DNA of 64,000 bases from Bosea beijingensis (GTDB lineage: Bacteria > Pseudomonadota > Alphaproteobacteria > Rhizobiales > Beijerinckiaceae). The notes under the pieces are model-generated. The model was not told where the DNA came from. It did no database searches and saw nothing but the letters and a program-made list of their open reading frames with translations. Below, piece by piece: positions 17,613 to 27,585 of this stretch. Numbering within the stretch: the first letter of the stretch is position 1; each line of letters starts with the position of its first letter. The DNA lies in NCBI RefSeq assembly GCF_030758975.1, contig NZ_CP132359.1:682001-746000 (forward strand), read 5' to 3'. The position numbers and the translations under genes are program-made.

Positions 17613-20339
17613 TCAATTCCGTCGCAGCAGCCGCTCCAGATAGTCCAGCTCTTCGGTCGGCCTCAGGGGATCGCCGAGCCGCTTGCGCAGCTCTTCCAGG
17701 ATGCGCCGCGCCCGCTGGGTCGCGCTCTCGTCGGCGCCGGGCACCTTGACCCGGCCATCGGCCCAGTCGCGCTGGCGCTGCGGCCGGCCGAGCGGGTCCT
17801 CGCTGCCGCGCTGCTGTGCCGAAGGCCGGCCCTGCTGGCGCCCGTCCGGCTCGCCATAGGCCTGCCCCTCGCCTTCGCCCTCGCCGGGCTGGCCCTGCAT
17901 CTGCTGGGCGAGGTTCTGGCCGCCCTTGCGCAAGGCTTCGAGCGCGCGGCCCTGCGCATCGAGCGCGCCTTCGCCCTGCCCCTGCCCGAGCTGGCTCTCC
18001 GCATCGCGCATCGCGTCCTCGGCCTCGTCGAGCTCGCCGTTCTGCGGCGCGCCCATGCCGCGCATCCGGCGCTGCAGGTCCTGCAGGCGCTCGCGCAGGG
18101 CTTGCTGGCGCTGCGACAGGCCCTGCCCCTGGCCGTTCTGGCCCTGCATGCCCTCGCCACCTTCGCCATCCTCGCCCTGCTCGCCGGGCTGTTGTCCCGG
18201 CTGCTGGCCACGCTGTCCCTGTTGGCCGCGTTGCCCCTGCTGGCCTTGCTGACCCTGCTGCCGCTGGCCGGGCCGTGCCTGCTGCTGGCCGGGGCGCTGG
18301 CCGCGCTGGGTCTGGCCCTGCCCCTGCTGGCGGCGCTGCTCGTTCTGATAGGTCTCGTCGCGCAGGTTCTGCTGGTCGCGCGTCATCCGGTCGAGATCGC
18401 CGAGCGCCTGGTTCATCTCGCGCTGGCGCGGGTCCTGCTGGCCCGGGCGCGCCATCTGGAGATTGTTGAGCATCCGGTTGAGCTCTTCCATCAGGCGCTG
18501 CGCCTCGGCCATGTCGCCGCGCTTCGACAGCTCCTCGATGCGGTCGAGCATGTTCTGCAGGTCGCGCGGCGTCACCGTGCGGAAATTCTCAGGCAGGCGC
18601 GCCTGGTCGCGATCGCCGTTCTGCTGTTGCTGGCGCATCATCTGCTCGGCGAGCTGGCGCATGAAATTGTCCATGGCCCGGCGCATCTCGTCGGTGAGCT
18701 TCTTGATCTCCTCCTCGGAGGCGCCACGCTCCAGCGCCTGCTGCAGGTTCTCCTGCGCCTGCCGCAAAGCCCGCTCGGCATCGGACATGTCGCCGTGCTC
18801 GAGCTGGAGCGCCATCGCCCACATCAGCTCGGAGACCTCGCGCAAGTCGTCGTCGCCACCGGCCCGGCGCAGGCGCTCGGCCAGCATGCGCATGCCCAAA
18901 TAGACGCCCGGTTCCTTCATGAAAAGGCCCGGCTCGATCATCAGCGCATCCATGGCGAGCTGCACCTTGGAGCGGTCTTCGACATCCATGACGAGCTTGC
19001 GGCGCTGCTCGACCAGTGCCTTGGCCAGCGGCTTGGTGAAGGTGCGCTGCGGCAGCACGACCTCCAGCGGCTCGCTGCGGCCCTCCTGCCCCGCTTCGTC
19101 CTTGGCGATCAGCACCATCCTGACCTTGGCGCCCGCCCAGGGATGGGCAGAGAAATCGACCGTGCTCTTGTTCTCCTCCTCGCCCGAAGCGGAAGACGGC
19201 ACGGCGAGATTCTGCTTCGGTGGATCGACCAGCGAGCGCCCGCCCTTGGCCACGTCGGGCCGCGAGACATTCACCTCGATCGAGGCGATGCCGTAATCGT
19301 CCCTGGCCTTGTAGGTGATGCCCAAGCCACCCGATTGCGCGCCGGTCACCGGCTTCGGTGGGTCGGTGAAGGCGATACTGGGCGGCTGGTCAGGAACCGA
19401 GGTGATGGTGAGCGTGGTCCCGGGCGCGCCGCTGCCCGTGAGCTTCAGCGTGCCGTTGCCGGTGAGCGTGAAGCGCTTTTCCAGAACCGCCTGCTGCGGC
19501 CCGGTAGGCTGAGCAGGCTTGGCCTGGCCGTCCTTGGCTTCGCCCTCCTTCACCTCCGGCTTGATCAGATCGAGCCGGCCGGTCGTGGCGACGTCCATGT
19601 TGGTCTTGCCGGCGATACGCACGACGATGACCGATTTCTCGGGCGCGTTCAGATTAGGGCTCGCGAGCTTGGCGAAATCGATCAGGATCGGCGGCAGGCG
19701 CGTATAGGCCGGCGGATCGATCCAGGCGTCGATCCGGGTCGAAGCGGCGATCGCGGAACGCCCCTTCCAGTCGAAAGCCGCGGAAAGCCGCTGCGTGACC
19801 TCGGGGCCCGCGACGAAAAAGCCGGTGATGGCGGCGAGCAGCGGCACGGCGCGCAGCGCCCGCCGATCATGGCCCGCCATGCGCGGCTGCGGCGGCTGAA
19901 CGCGCAGCGCCGCGACCTGCCGGCTCTGACGCTCGACATGCAGCTTCCACAGCGCCTGCGAGACCGGATCGGCCGAGCTGATTGCGAGATTGTCCTCAAG
20001 CGAGGAGGCCGGCCGGTGGCCATCGGCGACGGAACGGTCGAGCCGCGTCAGCGCATCGCGATGCGTCGGCAGGACGAAACGCGCGACATGCCAGAGGCTG
20101 GCGGCGAAGGCGGCAGCGAAGGCGAGCACGCCGATGATCCGCCCATACCAGGGCAGATGCGTCCACAGGCCGAACCAGGAGACCGCGAGGAAGGCGAGGA
20201 CGACGCTAAGCGGCAGCCAAAGCCGCGGCCACAGCCGCTCCCAGCCGAGCGAAAGGCGCGACGCAACGGCGAGACGGCCGAGCCGCTGCCGGATGCCGTC
20301 GATCGTGTCGGGCGCCTTGCGGCGCTCTGCCTCGCTCAT
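17613..20339 (-). CDS. TIGR02302 / DUF4175 family membrane protein
   Basis: The 908-residue protein is the large alphaproteobacterial family found beside lysA. The N-terminus has two adjacent transmembrane helices (~45-95) and another near residue 180. A periplasmic beta-domain region follows (DAWIDPPAYTRLPP, the DUF4175 core). A long helical region with many Met/Gln/Arg residues then leads into a low-complexity Gln/Gly-rich stretch (~680-770) and a charged C-terminus. ATG 20339 (MSEAERRK) is preferred to 20363. It is the last gene of argH-lptM-lysA-TIGR02302. Function is unknown; a cell-envelope role is inferred from topology. Confidence 0.88.
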   Translation of the reverse strand: MSEAERRKAPDTIDGIRQRLGRLAVASRLSLGWERLWPRLWLPLSVVLAFLAVSWFGLWTHLPWYGRIIGVLAFAAAFAASLWHVARFVLPTHRDALTRLDRSVADGHRPASSLEDNLAISSADPVSQALWKLHVERQSRQVAALRVQPPQPRMAGHDRRALRAVPLLAAITGFFVAGPEVTQRLSAAFDWKGRSAIAASTRIDAWIDPPAYTRLPPILIDFAKLASPNLNAPEKSVIVVRIAGKTNMDVATTGRLDLIKPEVKEGEAKDGQAKPAQPTGPQQAVLEKRFTLTGNGTLKLTGSGAPGTTLTITSVPDQPPSIAFTDPPKPVTGAQSGGLGITYKARDDYGIASIEVNVSRPDVAKGGRSLVDPPKQNLAVPSSASGEEENKSTVDFSAHPWAGAKVRMVLIAKDEAGQEGRSEPLEVVLPQRTFTKPLAKALVEQRRKLVMDVEDRSKVQLAMDALMIEPGLFMKEPGVYLGMRMLAERLRRAGGDDDLREVSELMWAMALQLEHGDMSDAERALRQAQENLQQALERGASEEEIKKLTDEMRRAMDNFMRQLAEQMMRQQQQNGDRDQARLPENFRTVTPRDLQNMLDRIEELSKRGDMAEAQRLMEELNRMLNNLQMARPGQQDPRQREMNQALGDLDRMTRDQQNLRDETYQNEQRRQQGQGQTQRGQRPGQQQARPGQRQQGQQGQQGQRGQQGQRGQQPGQQPGEQGEDGEGGEGMQGQNGQGQGLSQRQQALRERLQDLQRRMRGMGAPQNGELDEAEDAMRDAESQLGQGQGEGALDAQGRALEALRKGGQNLAQQMQGQPGEGEGEGQAYGEPDGRQQGRPSAQQRGSEDPLGRPQRQRDWADGRVKVPGADESATQRARRILEELRKRLGDPLRPTEELDYLERLLRRN
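18120..18330 (-). repeat. Gln/Gly-rich coding repeat in the TIGR02302 protein
   Basis: The minus strand encodes short units such as GQRGQQ, GQQGQ and RPGQQ many times over, from near-repeats of CAGGGCCAGCAG-type triplets. The tract is prone to length change by slippage. Confidence 0.8.
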
Positions 20340-20484
20340 GCCATCGCTCCGGGCAGCCCCCATTCCTGTCTGAACTTGCCTGACATGATCAGGCTAGCAC
20401 GGGAATGTGGCATTGCCAGCGCGAAGAGGCGCCAACGCACAGCGCTCCGCCTTTCGTGAACGGAGCGGTGCGGGACTGAGCCGA

Positions 20485-21774
20485 TCAGGCGAACCAGCCG
20501 GGCAGCTTGTCCGTGCCGATGAGCTCCTCATAGCTCTGGCGCGGCCGCGTCACGGCATATTGGTCGCCCTTGACCATGACCTCGGCGACCAGCAGGCGCT
20601 GGTTATAGGTCGAGGACATCGAGGCACCGTAGGCGCCGGCCGTCATGAAGGCGACGAGGTCGTTCTGCCGGAGCTGCGGCAGCTTGCGCCCGGTCGTAAA
20701 GGTGTCGCCCGATTCGCAGATCGGCCCGACCACGTCATAGGCCAGCTCCGGCCCGCCGATCTCGGGCTCCGTCACCGGCCAGATCTCGTGATAGGCCTCG
20801 TACATCGCCGGGCGAACGAGATCGTTCATGGCGGCGTCGACGACGAGGAACTGCTTGGTCGGACGCGGATTGAGATGCAGCACCCGCGTCAGCAGGATGC
20901 CGGCATTGCCGACGATCAGGCGGCCGGGCTCGAAGCCGAGTTCGACATCGAGCCCCTTGGTCACCTTGGCGACCATCTGCGCATAGGCCTCGATCAGGCC
21001 GGGCCCATAATCGAAGGTCTTCGGGATGTCGTAGGGAATGCCGAGCCCGCCGCCGAGATCGAGCCGGTCGACGCGGTGGCCCTCGCCTTTGAGGTCGCCG
21101 ACCAGCGCAACCATCTTGGTGTAAGCCGCCTCGAAGGCATCGATCTCGCCGATCTGGCTGCCGATATGCACGGCCAGGCCCATGATCCGCACGCCCGGCA
21201 TGTTGGCCGCGCGGGAATAGAGCCGGCCGACCTCCTCGAAGGAGACGCCGAATTTGTTCTCGGAGGAGCCGGTCGTGATCTTGGCATGGCCGCCGGCGCC
21301 GATATCCGGATTGACCCGGAAAACCGCCTCCTGCCGCTTGCCGAGCGACGCCGCGACCTTGGAGAGCAGGTCGAGCTCGCTCTCGCTCTCGATATTGACC
21401 TGATAGAGTCCGGCCTCGACGGCGAAGCGCAATTCCTGCTCGCTCTTGCCGACACCCGAGAACACGATCTTCTCAGGCGGAATGCCGGCGGCCAGCGCCT
21501 TGCGTACCTCGCCTTCCGAGACGGTGTCGATGCCGGCACCGAGCGCGCCCAGCGTCTTCAGCACGCCGAGGTTGCCGTTCGCCTTCATCGCGTAGAAGAC
21601 ATGGGCCTTGCCGGCCGGCGCGGTCGTCTTCATCGCCGCCTCGAACAGCTTGTAATGCCGCTCGATCGTCGCGCTCGAATAGACATAGACCGGCGTCCCG
21701 ACCTCGGCCGCGATGCGCTGGAGATCGACGCCCTCGGCATGGAGCGAGCCGTCGCGATAAGCGAAATGATGCAT
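20485..21774 (-). CDS. lysA: Diaminopimelate decarboxylase
   Basis: The 429-residue PLP enzyme converts meso-diaminopimelate to L-lysine. The PLP lysine is in FYAMKANGNLGVL (residue ~63). Family signatures are GSQIGE, LDLGGGLGIPY, EPGRLIVGNAG and CESGDTF. A typical fold-type III barrel plus C-terminal beta domain is expected. It follows lptM by 90 bp and precedes the TIGR02302 gene on the same strand. Confidence 0.97.
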   Translation of the reverse strand: MHHFAYRDGSLHAEGVDLQRIAAEVGTPVYVYSSATIERHYKLFEAAMKTTAPAGKAHVFYAMKANGNLGVLKTLGALGAGIDTVSEGEVRKALAAGIPPEKIVFSGVGKSEQELRFAVEAGLYQVNIESESELDLLSKVAASLGKRQEAVFRVNPDIGAGGHAKITTGSSENKFGVSFEEVGRLYSRAANMPGVRIMGLAVHIGSQIGEIDAFEAAYTKMVALVGDLKGEGHRVDRLDLGGGLGIPYDIPKTFDYGPGLIEAYAQMVAKVTKGLDVELGFEPGRLIVGNAGILLTRVLHLNPRPTKQFLVVDAAMNDLVRPAMYEAYHEIWPVTEPEIGGPELAYDVVGPICESGDTFTTGRKLPQLRQNDLVAFMTAGAYGASMSSTYNQRLLVAEVMVKGDQYAVTRPRQSYEELIGTDKLPGWFA

Positions 21775-21802
21775 GGGATGAGCTCGCAGTCAGGCTAGGC
21801 GG

Positions 21803-21836
21803 TCGGCGTCCCGGGCGAAGCCCGAGCATGACGCGT
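21803..21836. repeat. Short palindromic intergenic element
   Basis: CGTCCCGGGC / GCCCGAGCATGACG forms a compact hairpin with a GAA loop in the lysA-lptM gap. The TGACG edge resembles the arms of the TGTCATTCC family described at 22211. Confidence 0.4.
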
Positions 21837-21864
21837 GATAGAGATGTCGCGACGGCGCCGGCCG

Positions 21865-22128
21865 TCACATCAGCGGATCGAGCACGAAAGGCTTGTTCGG
21901 CACGGTGATCGCCTTGTTGACCTTGGCCGGCTTCGCCAGCACGGAGCTCGAGCCCAGCGAAGCCGGATCGTTCTCCTTCGCGCCGATCTGGTCATCAGGC
22001 AGGTCGATGGCGCCGGTCGCGTTGGGCGGTGCCTCCAGCGGCCCCTTGCGCCCGCAGGCGCCGAGCGCAACGGCCAGCAAGCCGACGACCAGCAAGGTGC
22101 GGCCGAGTTTCAGGCGGGAATCAAGCAC
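21865..22128 (-). CDS. lptM: LptM-like lipoprotein
   Basis: The 87-residue protein has a lipoprotein signal peptide ending in ALGAC, with Cys25 as the lipidation site, directly followed by GRKGPLEAPP, the LptM (YifL) signature. In E. coli LptM helps the LptD-LptE lipopolysaccharide translocon mature at the outer membrane. The tail is longer than in E. coli and rich in Pro/Lys/Asp. Position between argH and lysA is the usual one for alphaproteobacteria. Confidence 0.88.
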   Translation of the reverse strand: MLDSRLKLGRTLLVVGLLAVALGACGRKGPLEAPPNATGAIDLPDDQIGAKENDPASLGSSSVLAKPAKVNKAITVPNKPFVLDPLM

Positions 22129-22210
22129 GAAAACGAACCCTCGGGGCGAAACGTGGCGGGACCTTAGCGGAGGATGCGGCGGAGCGCGAGCGCTTGTGAC
22201 CGCCCTCCTC

Positions 22211-22252
22211 TGTCATTCCGGGGCGCGCCGCAGGCACGAACCCGGAATGACA
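22211..22252. repeat. Palindromic repeat, TGTCATTCC family
   Basis: TGTCATTCCGGG and CCCGGAATGACA form the arms of a ~42-bp palindrome between argH and lptM. Related copies lie at 34687-34730 and 39879-40008. Confidence 0.75.
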
Positions 22253-22286
22253 ACGGTGAGCTGCTACAAGCAGATATCGACAGACC

Positions 22287-23672
22287 TCAGCCTTTCGCGA
22301 GCTGCTTCAGCCAGCGCCTTGCCTGCTTGCGGACATTGGCCGGGGCCGTGCCGCCATAGCTGACACGGCTCTTCACCGACTGGTCGACGCCAAGCACGGC
22401 GAAGACGGCATCGGTGATCTGCGGCTCGACGGCCTGCATCTCGGCGAGCGACAGCTTCTCCAGCCCGACCTTCTTCTCCGAAGCGATGCCGACGAGGCGG
22501 CCGGTGACGTGATGCGCGTCGCGGAACGGCATCTTGAGCACCCGCACCAGCCAGTCGGCGAGATCGGTCGCGGTGGCGTAGCCGAGGCCGGCGGCCTTCT
22601 TCATCACCTTGAGGTCGGGCTGCATGTCGCGGACCATGCCGGCAGTGGCCGCGAGGCAAAGCGACAGCGTCTGCAGCGCGTCGAACGTGCCTTCCTTGTC
22701 CTCCTGCATGTCCTTGGAATAGGTCAGCGGCAGGCCCTTCATCATCGTCAGGAGCGCCTGGAGCGCACCAAAGACGCGGCCCGCCTTGCCGCGCACCAGT
22801 TCGGCCGCGTCGGGATTGCGCTTCTGCGGCATGATCGAGGAGCCCGTCGAGAAGGCGTCGGACAGCCTGACGAAGCCGAATTGCGGCGTCGACCACAGCA
22901 CGATCTCCTCGGCGAAGCGCGAGAGATGCATCGCGCAGATGCTAGCCGCCGAGAGCGTCTCCAGCACGAAATCTCGGTCCGAGACCGAATCGAGCGAGTT
23001 CGCCGTCGGCCGGTCGAAGCCGAGCGCCTTCGCCGTCATGTGCCGGTCGATGGGGAACGAGGTGCCGGCGAGCGCGGCCGCGCCGAGCGGGCACTCGTTG
23101 AGTCGCACGCGGGCGTCGCGGATGCGGCTGCGGTCGCGGCCGAGCATCTCGACATAGGCGAGCAGGTGATGGCCGAACGTGACCGGCTGCGCCGACTGGA
23201 GATGGGTGAAGCCCGGCATCACCGCGCCGGCGTAAGCTTCGGCCTTTTCGGCCATGGCGAGCTGGAGATCGGCCATCTGGCCGTCGATCTCGTCGAGCGT
23301 GTCGCGCACCCAGAGCCGCATGTCGGTCGCGACCTGGTCGTTGCGTGAGCGGGCGGTGTGCAGCCGCCCGGCGGCAAGGCCGATCTTGTCCTTGAGATTG
23401 GACTCGACGTTCATATGGACGTCTTCGAGCGCCCGCGAGAACGTAAAGGCGCCACTCTCGATCTCGCCCTCGACCTTCTTGAGGCCGGCGATGATCGTCG
23501 CGACATCCTCCTTGGTCAGGATGCCGGTCTCGGCCAGCATGGCCGCATGCGCCAGCGAGCCGCGGATATCCTGGCGCCAGAGCTTCTGGTCGAAATCGAT
23601 GGAGGCATTGATCTCCTCCATGATGGCGTCGGGACCTGTGGCGAAACGCCCACCCCACATGCGATTGCTCAC
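22287..23672 (-). CDS. argH: Argininosuccinate lyase
   Basis: The 461-residue enzyme cleaves argininosuccinate to arginine and fumarate, the last step of arginine biosynthesis. The start is GTG 23672, giving [10 protein letters not shown], the conserved N-terminus. [17 protein letters not shown] and the signature loop [16 protein letters not shown] (active-site serine) are present. It is divergent from the TlpA gene with only 30 bp between start codons, so the two promoters overlap. Confidence 0.97.
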   Translation of the reverse strand: MSNRMWGGRFATGPDAIMEEINASIDFDQKLWRQDIRGSLAHAAMLAETGILTKEDVATIIAGLKKVEGEIESGAFTFSRALEDVHMNVESNLKDKIGLAAGRLHTARSRNDQVATDMRLWVRDTLDEIDGQMADLQLAMAEKAEAYAGAVMPGFTHLQSAQPVTFGHHLLAYVEMLGRDRSRIRDARVRLNECPLGAAALAGTSFPIDRHMTAKALGFDRPTANSLDSVSDRDFVLETLSAASICAMHLSRFAEEIVLWSTPQFGFVRLSDAFSTGSSIMPQKRNPDAAELVRGKAGRVFGALQALLTMMKGLPLTYSKDMQEDKEGTFDALQTLSLCLAATAGMVRDMQPDLKVMKKAAGLGYATATDLADWLVRVLKMPFRDAHHVTGRLVGIASEKKVGLEKLSLAEMQAVEPQITDAVFAVLGVDQSVKSRVSYGGTAPANVRKQARRWLKQLAKG

Positions 23673-23702
23673 GACGGTCTTTCCTGCTTTTGAGGACGCA
23701 TA

Positions 23703-24329
23703 ATGACGTCTGGAAAAAAGATCGGACTGGCCCTCGGGGTCGTGGCGGCGCTCGGCCTCGCTGGCGTAGCCGCCTTCTACTCCGTCCGGGGCGATGCCGG
23801 CAACGGATCATGCAGTGCCGCGAGCGCTTCCGTCGAGCGCATGAAACCACTGGTCAAGGGCGAGGTCGCGGCCGTCGAATTGCGTGCCCGCCCTCAGCCG
23901 GCGCCCGCACTCGCCTTCACCGGGCCGGACGGCCAGCCGACGACGCTCGCCGCGCTCAAGGGCAAGACGCTGCTGGTCAATCTCTGGGCGACCTGGTGCG
24001 CGCCCTGCCTGCAGGAAATGCCCTCGCTCGACGCGCTCCAGAAGGAGACGGGCGGGCCTGATTTCGCAGTGGTCGCGGTCAATATCGATACCCGCAATCT
24101 CGACAAGCCGAAGACCTGGCTTGCCGACAACAAGGTCGCCGCCCTGCCCTACTATGGCGATCCGCAGGCCGCGACCTTCCAGGCCCTGCGCGCCGCCCAC
24201 AAGGTCGAGGGCATGCCGGTCAGCATCATCGTCGACAAGGCCGGCTGCGAACTCGGCATCATCCAGGGCCCGGCCGATTGGGCCAGCGCCGATGCGAAGG
24301 CGCTGATGAGGGCCGCCATCGGCCGCTGA
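23703..24329 (+). CDS. tlpA: TlpA-type thiol:disulfide oxidoreductase
   Basis: The 208-residue protein has an N-terminal membrane anchor (~7-27) and a periplasmic thioredoxin fold with WCAPC at residues 98-102. The cis-proline loop is EGMPVS. Extra cysteines at ~37 and ~182 match the second disulfide of alphaproteobacterial TlpA proteins. TlpA supplies reductant to cytochrome oxidase copper sites and related periplasmic targets. It is divergent from argH. Confidence 0.92.
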   Translation: MTSGKKIGLALGVVAALGLAGVAAFYSVRGDAGNGSCSAASASVERMKPLVKGEVAAVELRARPQPAPALAFTGPDGQPTTLAALKGKTLLVNLWATWCAPCLQEMPSLDALQKETGGPDFAVVAVNIDTRNLDKPKTWLADNKVAALPYYGDPQAATFQALRAAHKVEGMPVSIIVDKAGCELGIIQGPADWASADAKALMRAAIGR

Positions 24330-24404
24330 TTGACGGCTTTGAACCTCGCAGGCTTATTGCGCGCCGGTGGGAGGCAGCATCCGTCGTCAGCGAGGTCTTC
24401 AATC

Positions 24405-25379
24405 GTGAGCATATCCGTCTTCCGCACAGCGCTTCTGCGCTGCCTCCTCGCTTTGTCTCTGCTGGGCGCCGGCCTCGGCATCGCTCAGGCCCAGGACCGC
24501 AAGGCCATCACCGGCACAACCGTCTCGCTCGTGCCGCTCACCGGCTTCACGTCATCGACAACCTTCGCCGGGCTCGAAAGCGCCAGCACCAAGGCCTCGC
24601 TCCTCGTCGCCGAACTGCCGCCTCAGGCGCATGACCAGCTCGCCCCGATCTTCAAGGATATCGACAAGGCCAAGGCGAACTTCGCTCGCCAGAACATCAC
24701 CGTCGACGACATCGAAACGATCGAGACCGCCGCCGGCCCGGCGCCGCTGATCACCGGCAGCCAGGAAGCGAACGGCACGAGCTACGACAAGTGGATGGTG
24801 CTGCTGAAGGGCGAGAGGACCGTGCTGATCACCGTCCAGTCGCCGGATGGCGCCGATCTCGAACCCGACGATATCGTCGCGATGCTAAAGACGGTCTCGC
24901 TCGGAGCCCCGCCCAGCATGGCCGACAAGCTCAAGGCCCTGCCCTTCACGGTCGCGGCTGCCGAGCCGTTCCGGGTCATCGATACGCTTGGCGGTTCGGG
25001 CGTGCTGATGACCGCCGGCCCGCTCGACGCCGACCCGTCCGGCACGCAGCCGATCATCGTCGTCGCCTATCAGCTTTCCGCACCGATCCCGACCGACAAG
25101 CTCGAAGCCGGCGCCGAGGCGCTGCTCAAGCAGACCAAGAACCTCGAAACCGCCACGATCACCAAGCGCGAGCGCGTGCCCTTCGCCGGATCGTCCGGCA
25201 TCCTCCTCTCGGGCACGGCTACGGATCGCGGCGCCGAGAAGCGCTTCGCGCAATACATGGCAGTCGGAGCCGACGGGCGTTTCGTCAGGCTGATCGCGAT
25301 CGCGCCGGCCAGCGCCTATGACGGCGTCAGGGCCGGCATCGAGAAGGTCGCGGCCAGCATCGCTTTCGCCGCGAAGTAG
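24405..25379 (+). CDS. Secreted hypothetical protein
   Basis: I place the start at GTG 24405, which yields a clean signal peptide (MSISVFRTALLRCLLALSL ... AQA, cleavage near residue 29) and a 324-residue precursor. The frame remains open from 24330, but that would put a polar extension before the signal. The mature part has alternating beta/alpha character without a recognised domain. It lies 75 bp after tlpA on the same strand and before the carbamoyltransferase gene. A periplasmic location is predicted; function is unknown. Confidence 0.8.
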   Translation: MSISVFRTALLRCLLALSLLGAGLGIAQAQDRKAITGTTVSLVPLTGFTSSTTFAGLESASTKASLLVAELPPQAHDQLAPIFKDIDKAKANFARQNITVDDIETIETAAGPAPLITGSQEANGTSYDKWMVLLKGERTVLITVQSPDGADLEPDDIVAMLKTVSLGAPPSMADKLKALPFTVAAAEPFRVIDTLGGSGVLMTAGPLDADPSGTQPIIVVAYQLSAPIPTDKLEAGAEALLKQTKNLETATITKRERVPFAGSSGILLSGTATDRGAEKRFAQYMAVGADGRFVRLIAIAPASAYDGVRAGIEKVAASIAFAAK

Positions 25380-25455
25380 CCCGGCACCGCGTCACCCTGT
25401 CGCGCTCTCCGCTCAATCCAATTGGCTGGGGGCGCCGACAAGGGTAAGGCAGGGC

Positions 25456-27186
25456 ATGACCTATACGATCGGCCTTGCCACCACCTTCCACGATCCCGCC
25501 ATCGCGATCATCGGCCCCGATGGCGAGGTTCTCTTCGCGGAAGCGACCGAGCGCTACCTGCAATACAAGCGCGCGCCGAACTGCGAGCCGGATTCGGCAC
25601 CGCGCATGGAAGGCCTGCTGAAGCGCTACATCCCCAAGGCAGCCGAGGTCCGCATCGCCACGAGCTGGGGCGAGGATTTCACCGGCTTCCTCGACCAGAT
25701 GGCCCGCGCCGGCTCCTTCACGCTCGACGCCCTGCTCAAGCTTTCGCCCGAGCTCAATCGCTCGCTGGTGCCGGAACGGACCGAGCGCGCCCTGATCGCC
25801 TCGCTCCATCTCGGCCAGCAGCGCGCCGGCATGGGCGTTCTGCTCGGGCTCGACCGCGCCTATGGCAAGGCGAACGTCACCGGCCTCACGCGCTACGGCC
25901 ACCACCTCAGCCACGCGGCCTATGCCTGCTGGTCCTCGCCCTTCGACGATGCCGCCTGCCTCGTCGTCGACGGCATGGGCGAGACCGGGGCATCCGCCAT
26001 CTTCGCGCTGGAGAACGGCAAGCTCCGCGAAGTGAAGCGCCATCGCGGCCGCGAATCGATCGGCTTCTATTTCGGCCTCGTCACCGACCTCGCCGGCTTC
26101 GACCAGGCCAAGGGCGAGGAATGGAAGATCATGGGGCTCGCACCCTATGGCAAGACCGACCCGGAATTGATGGCGCTGCTGCGCAAGCTCTACTCGATCG
26201 ACGGCCACAAGCTCTCCTTCGCCAAGGCTGATGTGGTGCAAGGCGTCGCCGCCGAGATCCTGGCGAAGCGCCCGGCCGACGCCCTCGACCAGGGCTGGGC
26301 CGATCTCGCCCGCTGCGGGCAGGACGTCTTCGCCGAGATGATGGAGGCCCTGCTGGCCGAGGCCGCCGCTCTCGTGCCGAGCGAAAACCTCGTCATGGCC
26401 GGCGGCTGCGCGCTGAACTCCTCGTTCAACGGCAAGATCGCCGGCCGCCACGGTTTCAAGACCGTGTTCGTACCTTCGGCGCCCGCCGATGACGGCAACG
26501 CGATCGGTGCCGCGTGGCTCGCCCACGCCGAGGCCAATCCGGACTGGCGCGCACCCAAGGGACCGCTCACTCCCTATCTCGGCTCGACAGTCTCGACCGA
26601 ACCCTTCGAGCGCATGCAGCTCTGGGAGAAGCGGCTGCGCAAGCTTGCTCCCGACGAGATCGCGCCGGTCACCGCCAGGCTCCTGACCGAGGGCAAGCTG
26701 ATCGGCTGGGTGCAGGGTCGCGCCGAGTTCGGCCCGCGTGCGCTCGGCAACCGCTCGATCATCGCCGATCCGCGCCCCGCCGACGCCAAGGACATCCTCA
26801 ACGCCAAGGTGAAGTACCGCGAGGCCTTCCGGCCCTTCGCGCCCTCGATCCTGGCCGAGCATGCCGCCGACTGGTTCGAGCACTATCAGGACGCGCCCTA
26901 TATGGAGCGCACGCTGGTGTGGAAGGAAGCAGTCCGAGACCGCGTTCCGGCTGTCGTTCATGAGGATGCGACGGGGCGCCTCCAGAGTGTCACCGCCGAG
27001 CGCAACCCGCGTTATCACGCGCTGATCTCGGCCTTCCATGATCTGACGGGCGTGCCGGTGATCCTCAACACCTCCTTCAACATCATGGGCAAGCCGATCC
27101 TGCACACGGCGGAGGACGCGATCCTGATGTTCTATACCAGCGGGCTCGACGCGCTGGTGATCGACGACTGGCTGTTGGTGAAGTAA
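25456..27186 (+). CDS. Carbamoyltransferase (NodU/CmcH family)
   Basis: The 576-residue protein has an N-terminal Kae1-like half and a C-terminal carbamoyltransferase half, the NodU/CmcH/TobZ architecture. Signatures are GLATTFHDPA at residues 5-14, RYGHHLSHAAYA (metal-binding histidines), VVDGMGETG, GGCALNSSFNGK, EFGPRALGNRSIIADPR and NTSFN. These enzymes make carbamoyl-adenylate and transfer it to a hydroxyl of a sugar or antibiotic. ATG 25456 matches the family start; the upstream extension to 25318 overlaps the previous gene and is rejected. No glycan or antibiotic pathway genes lie beside it, so the acceptor is unknown. Confidence 0.92.
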   Translation: MTYTIGLATTFHDPAIAIIGPDGEVLFAEATERYLQYKRAPNCEPDSAPRMEGLLKRYIPKAAEVRIATSWGEDFTGFLDQMARAGSFTLDALLKLSPELNRSLVPERTERALIASLHLGQQRAGMGVLLGLDRAYGKANVTGLTRYGHHLSHAAYACWSSPFDDAACLVVDGMGETGASAIFALENGKLREVKRHRGRESIGFYFGLVTDLAGFDQAKGEEWKIMGLAPYGKTDPELMALLRKLYSIDGHKLSFAKADVVQGVAAEILAKRPADALDQGWADLARCGQDVFAEMMEALLAEAAALVPSENLVMAGGCALNSSFNGKIAGRHGFKTVFVPSAPADDGNAIGAAWLAHAEANPDWRAPKGPLTPYLGSTVSTEPFERMQLWEKRLRKLAPDEIAPVTARLLTEGKLIGWVQGRAEFGPRALGNRSIIADPRPADAKDILNAKVKYREAFRPFAPSILAEHAADWFEHYQDAPYMERTLVWKEAVRDRVPAVVHEDATGRLQSVTAERNPRYHALISAFHDLTGVPVILNTSFNIMGKPILHTAEDAILMFYTSGLDALVIDDWLLVK

Positions 27187-27292
27187 CGGGCGGCCTATCG
27201 ATCCGCCGCGGTGATCGGTCGGATCACGCGAAATCGCTGGTTTCAACCTCGTTTGCGGTCATTGTTCCGGCCTGTCGGAAGGAGACGACGCC

Positions 27293-27541
27293 ATGCTGCA
27301 ATTGCGCCCGAACTGCGAATGCTGCGACCGCGACCTGCCGCCGCAATCGCGCGACGCCCTGATCTGCACCTTCGAATGCACGTTTTGCGCCGATTGCGTG
27401 GAGACACGCTTCGCCGGCACCTGCCCGAACTGCGGCGGCGATCTCGTGCGCCGGCCGATCAGGCCGGAGCGGATGCTGGAGAAATACCCGGCCTCGACCG
27501 AACGCGTCCGCAAGCCGCACCCGCAATGCGCGGCGGCTTGA
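27293..27541 (+). CDS. DUF1272 zinc-ribbon protein
   Basis: The 82-residue protein contains NCECCDRDLPP, CTFECTFCADCVE and GTCPNCGGDLVRRP, a set of paired cysteines typical of DUF1272. Probably two zinc sites. AAGGAGACGACGCC before ATG 27293 is a strong ribosome binding site. It follows the carbamoyltransferase gene and converges with grxD. Role unknown. Confidence 0.92.
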   Translation: MLQLRPNCECCDRDLPPQSRDALICTFECTFCADCVETRFAGTCPNCGGDLVRRPIRPERMLEKYPASTERVRKPHPQCAAA

Positions 27542-27585
27542 CGAAAGCGCTCAGGTCAGAAAGCTGATCGGGAAACCGGCGAGCC

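Noticed and set aside
17583..20459. 958-codon plus-strand frame antisense to the TIGR02302 gene
   Set aside because: Leu/Arg/Ala-rich shadow caused by third-position GC bias.
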